From Dasyornis broadbenti (Eukaryota > Chordata > Aves > Passeriformes > Dasyornithidae): a stretch of 64,000 nucleotides of DNA. Positions within the stretch are counted from its first letter, which is position 1. Every line of letters starts with the position of its first letter. Both the position numbers and the translations under genes were made by a program. The stretch spans positions 1,214,058 to 1,278,057 of the forward strand of contig VZRN01000631.1 in assembly GCA_013397935.1 (NCBI GenBank). The letters are read 5' to 3'. A model generated the notes under the pieces. That model worked only from the letters and a program-made list of their open reading frames with translations. It had not been told where the DNA came from and made no database searches. Positions 49,579 to 59,754 of the stretch are shown in pieces.

Positions 49579-52500
49579 TCATGGATATAATTTAACAGTT
49601 GACCTGAAATCTCCAGATTATTCACAAGCATCTTGAAATGCTGGGGCTGAGTGTGGCGGGTTGGTTTTGTTAAGACACTCACTTCTTGTACTGTCTTCAC
49701 ATCTGTGATATCTATGGGTAAAAATAATTCAGTACAAATATAGTTTGTGTCTGTCTTTAAGAAATCAAAGTTGTTGTGATGCCTGGGGCTGTGACAGAAA
49801 GCGTTAGAGAAGCACAGGCAGAAAGCTGCTGCTGTAGGGAGGCAAAAAGATCTGGAGTTAAATAAAGAAACCAGCTCCAGCATCACTCTTCCCCCAGCCC
49901 CTCTCCACTGGGCTCGGGGTTAATCAGCATGTGCTCCCGACAGCCCCCTCTGATATATTAATTAGCGCAGCAGCCTAATGAGGAGCGCAGAGCACTGTGT
50001 TTCAGCGGCGATAAGCCAAGCCTTTCTGTGTTTCCAGGCAGGCTGGCTCACACTGAGCTCTTAGCCACTGTCGCAGTCAGGGATGGCACTGGAAGGTGGG
50101 AAGCTGGAGAAGCTCTCATCTCTCAGTGGAGAGATGGGAGGCTGTGAAGGCGCTCTCTGAATGCCGGCAGAGCAGAGCAAGCCAAAATGTGGAGCCAGCC
50201 CCCATCAGCACAGCAGCAGTCAGTTCTCAGGAGGATTCCTGCAGCAGCCTACTGCTTTTAAAATCTGGTCAATAAACATTAGATAAAATGGATGTTTCTT
50301 TGTCAGTGTGTTTATCTGAACTTCAGTTACATTGGGCGCTAGCCAGGAGACACAAAATGTCTTGTGCTGCTTTATTAAAGAGGACCTTTAATTACCTTAT
50401 TAAGAACTGGCCATTCTCTCCAAGAAAATGAAAATCCAAATCTGTCAGTGCAGTTCAGTGATGATTATTTGCATTCTCAGCAGCAAAGGGCCCAGTGGTG
50501 CTGTAGTGAGTCTCTAATGTGCACAAACTCCCCTTAGGGTGAGGGCATTTGCATGTCTCCTGTCTGCAGAGACCGTCTGTCCAGTGTCACTTTGTGAATG
50601 GGATTTGGAGTAAAACAGAAGTGTTTGAATGGAAGCCCAGTTTTTGGGTCTGCAAGTGGAGCACCGACCTCCTGTTTGGGTTTTGATTTGAGTTTAAAAG
50701 CAATTGTAGGGTAGGATGGTGTGTTTGGGGGTGGCTTGCTATCTCTGCTGGGATTAGGAAATGGAGAATCCTGCAGCATTGCCTCCCAGCCTACCCATCT
50801 TAATTCAGGTATGGGGGACCAGGAAGGCAAAGCACAGGCACTGCTGACCCTGAGGTTGTGCTGTTTCATACTGAACCACAAACTGGCAGCTCAGCTTCTT
50901 GAAGGGAGACGTGGTTTTGTGACTGTGGCCCAATGACAACTGCATAAACAAAGCAGAAGTGCTGCTAAATGATTTGATGTCGATGTGGGCTTCCTGAGAC
51001 CTTCCCCTTCAGTGACACAGGCCCTTGTCTCTCATGTGCCCAGCCGCATCCACACACAAAGGATGATCAGGCAGTCTCTTCTGGCACGTTGGCTTGCTTT
51101 TTTTNATTATTATTAATTGTTAATCCCACTGAGCCAAAAGGCATAGATTTCACTGAAAAGAAAATTGTTTGTTGCTATCCAAATAATAGGACAGTCTTGG
51201 GGGCAGAAGGTGTATTTGCCTGCTATTAGCCCACCTCCTCACATAACCCCCAACACCACAACCTGGACAAGGCACCTCTCTTTGCCCTGCAGCACAGTTG
51301 TTTAAAATGACTCATTAAGGATCAAATATGCATCAGCTCAGAGAAACCCTGCACTGCACAACCCGTCACTTCCCTGGGACTGCAGAGCGGAACAGCACAG
51401 GGCAGCAGAGCTCACAAGGGATGTTGAACTGGCCACAAGTCATAGAAGCAACAGGACTGATGAGGAATAACCTACTTGAGGGGCTACATTCACCTCTTAC
51501 TTTTCACAGGGCTTATCAGAGAAAGCTGTATCACCTCCTAAGTATCACATGAGTTAAATATGAGATTGGTGGTTGTGGTTTTTGGTTGTTGCAAGCACCC
51601 AGTCCAGGGGATAATACAAAAAGAAAGAAACCAGATTATATTCAAGATCTAATTTAGACTGTAAATCCCCTGGTGATCGTGGCTGATGCTCCTCTCTCTG
51701 GGCAGCTCTCAGTGCCAGGATCCTCCTCCAGAAACACCACGGCCAGAAGGTACCGGAGGGCCGGTGTGACTTAACCGGTAATAGCGGCAGGAGCCACGGA
51801 GTCTGTGAAGCAAAATCAATGGAGCAGGATCTAAAAGCTGTACTAAATAACTTCTCAATAATCATAAATCTTGTTACCAACAGCTCTCACGCTGCTTTAC
51901 AGTGGAAATGATGCCCTTGCTTTGCAGAGGTGGAAATTCAAGCATCGAGGAACAGAACGATCGTTCCTAGAGATGCAGGAGAGAAACGAGGGTCTGGATT
52001 TCTGGGTCGGTGTGTTATCTGCAGGGCTGCATTGCCTCCCTACCGTGACCAAGTGAAGCAGCATAGGAACAGCCTGCTGGCAATTTCCAGCTCTCTGGTG
52101 GGTGCTGTGGGGAAGCATTTCCCTCTGGGCCCTGCAGAGCAGCGCTGAGCCATGGAAATCGTCCAGGGGGATGCTGAGAGGCATTGGAGGAGCAGGCTCG
52201 AAGCAGGTCCGCCTCTTCAGCCAGGAGCCTGCCTAATGGGCTTTTTCTCTCCTCTCAACTGGTCTCAGCACATGCAGGAGAAGCAGAGCAGTCTGCATGT
52301 GGTTTAAAGATCTGTTACGCAGCAGGTAATAGGAACAGCAGAGCTCGGGAGAAAATAACGCCTGTTGGAATATGCAGCAGTCTGAGTCCATCCCTGCTCA
52401 CTTGTCACAGCATTTATCTCTGCAAAAAAGGCAGCTTTTGTCTTAACTTATTTGGAAGGCACATCAGGCAGGGATTAGCGAATATCCTCCCCTGGGTTCT

Positions 52501-52964
52501 TCCCCCAGAGCCCTGCACAGGGTCTGGGCAAGACCCTGTGAGAGGCAGTCCCTTCCCTAAATTGCTAATGGGAAATAGATGTCTGATTTAAATGTGGGAT
52601 TGTGACCAGCAGTGGATGGGGCAGGGCTAAGTTTCTCAGAATGACTCCTGATGCAGAGAGAAATTCAAGTGTCTTTAACCCTCATCTTAACTTTTTTTTT
52701 AAAATTAATACTGAAATCTGTAAATTGATTAAACCAGTATATACCTGATGTGAGGTAATAAGGATGAAATACCATGGGGAATTCATTGAGGAGTTGCTAT
52801 TAGACAAGAAATCCTGCACCGAGTGACTTTAGGGTTTGCGTTGGGGACAAAGAAGAACCAAACCAGCTGTGCTTATGCTGGGGTTTTAATGAGGGTGAGA
52901 GTGAGATTTTGCAGCAAAGACTGAGGCTCCTCACAAGGGCTCTTCTCTCTGCCTCCGCTGTGTA

Positions 52965-52980
52965 TCACCAGAGGGCAGCA
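52965..52980 (+). promoter_or_regulatory. CTCF-like motif
   Basis: TCACCAGAGGGCAGCA differs from the CTCF core consensus CCASYAGRKGGC only at the first base. It sits in a moderately CpG-rich patch about 6 kb beyond the 3' end of the TTLL3-like gene. Occupancy is inferred from the motif only. Confidence 0.45.
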
Positions 52981-55900
52981 GAGATCGGAAGAAAACATTA
53001 CTGCGAAAATTCTGCAGCAGTGGCCAGAAGAGCGGAGAAAAATTTTCCTTCTCAACATCCGCGAGAGCAGCCTGCGGGTGGTGGGTGGGGGCAGAGGTGG
53101 GTGCGTGTCCCACTCCGGTTCCTCGCCAGCCGGGAGGTGCCGAGGACTCGGCCCTGCACCGCTGCTGTGCTTGGAGGAATGCAGAGCTCTGTCCTTCTGG
53201 CCTGTGCTCCGCACCAGGACCTCTCTCCTGTCAGCTGCCTGGCAGAAGGAAATTGTAGCGGATAAATATTTGCAAGGAAAGCGAAAAGCAGCTCAGATTG
53301 ACATCTGTGCCCCAAGTCCTGCTCTGGGCTGGGAAGAAAATAGAGCGTGCAAAATGCTGGGTCCCTCTTGCTCAGCCAAGGCAAAAGCCTTGTGGAGGGA
53401 TCCTTCCCCTGACTGTGACTTTTATTCATGGCATGTGGGCAAGATGCCCCTTTCCCTCCCTGTGCCATCGCCACCACCGTGACCCCAGCCCCCAGGAGCA
53501 GACCTCAAACACAGGGGATTTCCTCACCAAGTTTTCCAGCTTTATGGATGGGGGAGATACTTGCTATTCCAGGCCCCCAAAACAGGATTATTAGGGATCC
53601 AATTATTTACATTCTATTGCAATTATTAGTACTAACTTAAATAATAACTTCTTATTAGAAGCTCCAATGGAAGGAAAGTTCCAACATTTGCTGTTCTTTG
53701 GACTGAACTCCTCACTGAAGCAAAGCTTCCTGCTGAGGACTTGCAGGTAGATATTTGGTATATATTTGAAGGATTGGATAGCCTAAAATATCCACCAGGC
53801 TGCTGACTACTTTGGCGCTGTGTCTTGTCTGTTTGGATGTGACTTTCAATTGCGCCTTTCACTTGTGCTATAATTTTTTTTGGTTTAGTTTATTGCTTCC
53901 AGGCAAATTTCTGAATGTTGTCAGGACCCTGGGCAGAGAACCCAGTGAAACAGTATTGATGTCTCGGCTGCTGTAATGTAGGCATTTTGGAATTACAGGG
54001 AAGTTTTTTACTACTATAGGAAGTAGAAGGGTCTTTTTGCATCGCTGTGCCACGATGGTGTTTGCCAGGGTGCCATCCTTCCTTCTTCTTCCACGCTTTT
54101 AGGAGGCCTTTGCCATGCTCCTGATTAGGAGGAAGGCAGGTGCAGGGAGGGAATGGGCAGCCCTTCAAAGCATGAAGGAAAGGCAGGTGATGAGATGTGG
54201 TACTAAAGCTTGACCTGCAGAGTTTATTTTTTTTCTGGTGCCTCTTTAACACAAGATTCCCAAGCAGACCTTGGATCAGGAACTCCATACCAGAACTGGA
54301 TTCAGCACCCTCTTTTACCACGGTTTCTTGCTGCAGCCAAGTTTCAGACTGAAAATGTCAGTGGTTGAAGATAAACTAAAGACCGGGCTGTGGAGAGCAT
54401 CTCAGGCAGGTTTTACATGGTACCAAGACATGCCCCAAGGTACAGAGTGTGAGATAAATGAACTGGGTGGCATGTGGGGTTGAATGCTGTTTATGACATC
54501 TCAGAAAACTCTTTTGAAGGTTCAGACAGGATTTTAAACCTAGGAGTGTAGCAAGGACCTTGCTTTACCCCTCTCCCAGCACATGTGTCATGGCACCCCA
54601 AGGCTCCCCAGTTAGCACCAGGATCAAAGCAAAAAGAGCTCATCAGTGGGGATCTACACCAAAGGCACTCTTCTGCCAGGGCTCTGTCACCGTTTGGAGT
54701 GATCCAGCCTTTCCCAAGCCCCTGAGACTGCTGCAAGCACTGCCTGTAAACAGGCAGTAGTTAACATTCAGCCTTGTAACTGAGGTGTTTGATGGTGATG
54801 GGTCAGGCCTCTCATGAGCAATTGTTTGTCTTCCCTGACTGGATAAGCATGCAAATAGAGTTAAGGAAACAGAACTGCCCAAAGCCCACAGGTTTGCTGT
54901 TATTAATTTTAGTGAAAACTATTGATGGTAAGTCTCAAAAGTCTGTTAGAATAGAGACATTAAAGTTTCTTTTTCTTTTAGTGTTTGTTGGGTTTTTTAA
55001 TTTACAACCCTACCTTGAGCCTGACAGAAAATGGTCAGCTTTAAAGTTTTGATTACATACTCCATGAAAATTTTATTTAAAAAGACCATATTTCAACATT
55101 TTTCTGATCTTGCCGTGACTGCTGAAGGGTCACATTAAAATTGGTTTCTGTAAGCAGACCAACATGCATCTCTGAAATTCATTTTCACTGAATAGTTTTA
55201 TATTCAGGTAAAGCTTTCTCCAACACTGAAAGCACACTGCACAAGCCTGGCCTCAGCAAACTCATTTACAACAAGATGCAAATCAGCATTTCAAATGCGG
55301 CTGGTGCCTGTCAGTACACAGAGGTTTGACTGTCAGAAGGCGGATATTCCTTGTTTACTGATAAATTAAAATCTGTTCACCCAGGAATGGTTCGAAGCTT
55401 TCAGAGTCACCCAGTGACAAGAAGACAGCATTGAATGTTCAGGCTGGAAGGGGATACCCTCAGCTCTTGGCAATTCAAACCAGCTGGGAGGGGCGCCCTG
55501 TACCTTTACCAGTGTGACCTCCTTGGCTGGGACAGGGGAAAAATGGGATGTGAAGAACAGAGACAAACAGCTCCAGCAAGCTGAGAGGGGATTGCTGCCA
55601 GGAGGAATCAGGCATTGTGAAGCGGGGGCTAAAAGGCGCAAGGGGATGAAAGTCATGATGAAACTATTCTGTAGCTATTTCTTCTAAGTAATGGTTATAT
55701 TTGATTATTTGATTTCTTTTTTCCCTCTGGAGAAGATGCCAGCTTACTCTGGCCCATCAGATAACAACTGCTGACAGGCATCCAGAATTAATAGGCAATT
55801 TGAAGCTGCTTCTGGCTCATGTGAATGTTTCTGTTAGTCCTGTGTAATGGTTGCACAGCTCAACAGCAATTCCCTGTGATGTGCCAGGCTTCTTCTGGCA

Positions 55901-58728
55901 TCTTAACTCACCAGGTAGGAGCTGCATTGCACGAAACGAACAGATTCCTGTTTTTATAGACTGTGTTCTGTGTTTCTACAGCTGTCCTGCCTTTGGGGGT
56001 CCCTGGGCTCCGTTTCTCCTGTAAGCAGCATGGCACAGGCTGTAGCAGTTGTAGCAGCTCCACAGTGTTTGATTTCCCTGCAATCCCTGTGCCACAGGGA
56101 AAGAGCTGTTGCGTTATTCAGGCACTACTGGTAGTAGGAGAGGATTTACTCACCCCATCCTTCTGTAAGAAATCACTCAGCAAATACTTTATTTTACTAC
56201 TATTTTATTTTACTTTTTCCCCCCCCGCCTTCTTCCGGTCAAGTTCATCTTGGGAGTAGGAAGTGAAGCCCTTACGCAGGGATGAGTAAATCCTCCTTCC
56301 TCCAGCCCTTTAAAGTCAATACAATTCCTCTTGCTAAAACTCTTCCCTGATTTGTTATTATAAATGAGGTGTTCCTTGGAGCTATGCAAGAGATCTGTGG
56401 CAGTAGTAATGCTAAATTGAATTTCCTGGGATTCGGTCTCAAACAATTGATAAGCTGGGCTATTCAGGAGCCATTCAAAGGTCCTAAGCTGTAAATGTAT
56501 TTCTTAGCTCCACTGTACTTACAGTGGCTCAAGAATTCCACTTTGTGGAATTTTTGTCTATTTTGCATTAGAGTACGGGCACAGATTACTGGGATTAGAA
56601 TACCATTTGTGTTGCAAGTTGCCTTCCAGAAAAACCCAATTGAATGGTGTAAATGTGTTTAAAATGGGGAGGGAAAAGCATGTTCTTGTATTTCAGTCAT
56701 AAATATGTATTTAGTGAAATATATGATAAATTGGGAAAAATACATGCACTGGATGTAGGATGCCTGTAAAAGTAATCTGAGGGCAGAGGTGAGAGGAATT
56801 CTTGTTGTATGTGTGTTATTTTGTGCCTTTTACTGAAGCTATTGTGGTATCAAAGTGATTTGATGTCCTGCTTGCTTAGCATGAGGTAACTGTGATCACA
56901 TCTTCCTCCTCAAACAGCCATAGTAGAGACAAGCTGGGGAAACTCAGGGAAGCTTAGGGATGTCTTGGGAACAAGGAACTGCACAAAGGGACTCATTGTG
57001 CATGTTTGCATCTCGGGTAGATACGTGAGGGCTGCCTGGGTGGGGGCATGGATGAAACAGGGAATTAGGTGTGCAGGAATCCAGCAGGACATGAAACACT
57101 CTAAGGTAGCAAGAGCAGCCAGCCTGAGGTACTTGTGTTAGTTTGAAACAATCCTTGAAGGCTTCACAAGGGTTTGAACTTCAAAGGCAAATCACAAAGT
57201 GTGACTAAGGTTAGATGACAGCCTTGATTGTGAACCAGCACTAGCATACAACTCCTCCGGTCTTAGGTTGTGTACATGTGCAGAGTTCATCTTTCCTTTC
57301 CTTTTTTCATTGCTACTCTCTGTCTTCTTAACTTTTCTGCACTGGTTTCCCCCTTTGATTTATTTTTTTGCTTGTGCTACCCATCTCAAGAGACTGAGTC
57401 ACAGTAATAAACTGTTTGAACTCCTACCTGCAAATTTCCTTGTTCTCGGTATATTTTCTGACACACAACTGATTCAGCTTCCCAGAAGGATCTCTCACTT
57501 GGGAGAGCAGAGCTTTCCTCTCTATTACCAAGGTCTCTCTGACTACCCCTTTAAAACCATCCACCAAGTGATCACTCAGCTTTTCCATGACCAGTCCATT
57601 AGCACAGTCTCTTTCCCTCTCTCACAGCTTGCTTCCAGCACTTTGTTCAATACCCTTTTTTCTGCTGACGTCATTTTAAGTTCTGGAACTTCATCCCTTG
57701 ACTCTCCTTGTGACAGCTGGTCTCACCCCACTAAAATCTTCCCATGCTGCTGTCGCTGCTTCCTGCAAGAGACTCTCCTACTCCACTTCTGAGGTACAAG
57801 GGGGAGTCTCTGAAAGCATCCTCATGGCCACCCTTGAGGACAGTCTTGAAAGATTCTTCCTGACTCCAGCCAAGCCTCTCTGTTTGCTCTGACTTCTGCC
57901 TCTGGGCCACTGGCACTTGAATGAGTTGACAAGTCATGTAAAAATGTTTTCTGAGCACTGGATTTTCCGACTGAGTGGTAGATATCAAAACACCGTTAAA
58001 GTCAGCTCCTCTCCCTTCATTTTTGTGGAACCTGCAGGAGCTGGTGCTGCCCCAGGGGCCCCTTTGCACTCCCCCTCCCCACTCCTTCCCTGCATACCTG
58101 AGCAGCCCCAGGAGCCCTAGCGCCCGCAGGGGACCTCCGCGGACACCCCACTCCCTCTGTCACCCCATTAATCCCCATCTGCTGCCAGGCTCAGCACCCA
58201 CTTCTTTTCCTGGTGCACACACAGGATGGGATTCCCCCTGCCAATGCAGGGCGCACCAGCCCTGCCAGTGCCCTGTGCCTGACCTGGTTCCCGGTGCCAG
58301 GGGGTGCAGCAGTGTCACCACTGCCACAGCTGAGTCTGGCAGGGGTGACGGCAGGCAGGCAGGAGTGGAGGCAGTTTTTCCTGCCTGCTCTGTTTGTATC
58401 CCAGAAGAGAAGCTGCCCTGGCAGCCCCAGTTCCCGCCTGCAGCCCCATCCCAGGCTCCCTGCAAGCAACTATGCCTACATCTCCCACACACAGAAGGTC
58501 CAAGGCAGGCTCCTTCTCACGAAAGTCTATTGAAGCAGGCGTGTGGGTTGAGGTGAGTGCCGTGGCGCAGCAATGGGGTCTCGTTTGCATGGCAGGCAGC
58601 CGGGTGCTGCTGTGTTACCCCACCCAGGATGGGCAGGGTGCTGTCACCTGGTGGGGGTGTCTCTGTGTCCCAGGTCTTCTGAATCCTCTTGGGAACTTCC
58701 TCAGTCCCAGGCAGGTCCCGGTGCTCTG

Positions 58729-59754
58729 CTACAGTGCAGGCAGGCGCACTGGCCTGGCGGGAAGTGCTGCAGGAGCTGATGTATGGCCCAGGGGTCTCCA
58801 CGGGCTGCTGGGGACTCCCCGGGGTGGTGGCACAGTCCCCCTCACCAGGGGATGGGCATTGATCGGGGGCAGAACTGAGTGGGACTGAGCAGTGTGGGGC
58901 TGCCCACCTGGCTGACTGAGCTGTGGCAATCCCTGGCTCCCGGCAGAACAGCCCGGGAGTCGCCGGGGACTCCTGCACGCTCCCTGGAGTGGTGGCAACC
59001 TATCCAGGTGACGGCTAGTGATTGGGGCCGGAGTTGCCATGGGCTGAGCTTCCTGGGTGTGAGCTTCCTGAGGCTGAGCATCCTCAGCTTGCCCAACAAC
59101 GTGAAGGAGCCATGGCAGCTCCTGGCTCCCGGCAGAATAGCCCGGAAGTTGCCGGGGACTCCTGGTGGCTCCCCAGGGCGGTGGCACAGGCTCCCTATCC
59201 AGAGAACAGCTAGTGGTCGGGGGCAGAGCTGCCTGGGGTTGAGTTTCCTGGGGTTGAGCTTCCCTGGGCTGGCCACCCACCAGGTGAAAGAGCCATGGCA
59301 GCTCCTGGTCTCCAGCAGAGCAGCCTGGGGGTTGCCAGGGACTCCTGGGGGCTCCTTGCGTCGGTGGTCCAGGTACTCTATCCATGGGACAGCTACTGCT
59401 CAGGAGCTGACCATCCTGGCACTGAGCTTTCTTGGGCTGCCCAACCAGGTGAAGAAGCCATGGCAGCTCCTGGCTCCCAGCAGAGCTGTCTGAGGGCTGT
59501 GGCAGGGCTGGAGGGTCACACCTGGGTGGGCAGCTGTGGCTCCGTGGCCCTGGAGGAGGCAGCTTTTCCCATGCTGCTCTGGACCAGGGGACGTTGGTGG
59601 CTCTGTCCCCTGGGAGTGTGGGGCGCTGGGGAGCACTGGGTGCGGTGTTGGGGGCCTTGTCCTGGGATCGATGCTTTGCCAGCTGGGGCTTCTTCAGGGA
59701 ACAGCCTTCGACCATCAGATTCAGCCCCACAGGCAGACATGTGGTCACAGCTGC
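58729..59754 (-). CDS. TTLL3: TTLL3-like exon 10 with repeat tail
   Basis: It begins after TCTCCCTGCAG with AAVTTCLPVGLNLMVEGCSL, clearly the homologue of TTLL3's QPAVEV..GIRLLVEGFTIKKP, so reading into this exon is well supported. After a proline-rich linker of about 66 residues, four degenerate repeats and an 18-residue end follow to a stop at 58729. A second frame (58517-58978) is also open across the end, so a late frameshift or an extra splice that changes the last residues cannot be excluded. Confidence 0.8.
   Translation of the reverse strand, partial: AAVTTCLPVGLNLMVEGCSLKKPQLAKHRSQDKAPNTAPSAPQRPTLPGDRATNVPWSRAAWEKLPPPGPRSHSCPPRCDPPALPQPSDSSAGSQELPWLLHLVGQPKKAQCQDGQLLSSSCPMDRVPGPPTQGAPRSPWQPPGCSAGDQELPWLFHLVGGQPREAQPQETQPQAALPPTTSCSLDREPVPPPWGATRSPRQLPGYSAGSQELPWLLHVVGQAEDAQPQEAHTQEAQPMATPAPITSRHLDRLPPLQGACRSPRRLPGCSAGSQGLPQLSQPGGQPHTAQSHSVLPPINAHPLVRGTVPPPRGVPSSPWRPLGHTSAPAALPARPVRLPAL

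Larger units (their letters stand above)
44967..58728. other. Gene-poor interval and presumed 3' flank of the TTLL3-like gene
   Basis: No gene is recognised. The interval has an AT-rich TATGTA-type tract at 47825-47900, a CTCF-like motif at 52965-52980, a moderately CpG-rich patch at about 52950-53250, and the ORF-like signals at 46285-46473 and 48760-49578. The final 1.4 kb may be the 3' untranslated region of the TTLL3-like transcript; the first minus-strand AATAAA (plus-strand TTTATT) to the left of the stop that I noticed is near 57360. Confidence 0.45.

Noticed and set aside
57268..57792. 174-codon plus-strand frame
   Set aside because: The region is C/T-rich on this strand, which depletes stops. 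The peptide is Leu/Phe/Ser-rich with no domain, and there is no promoter or splice context.
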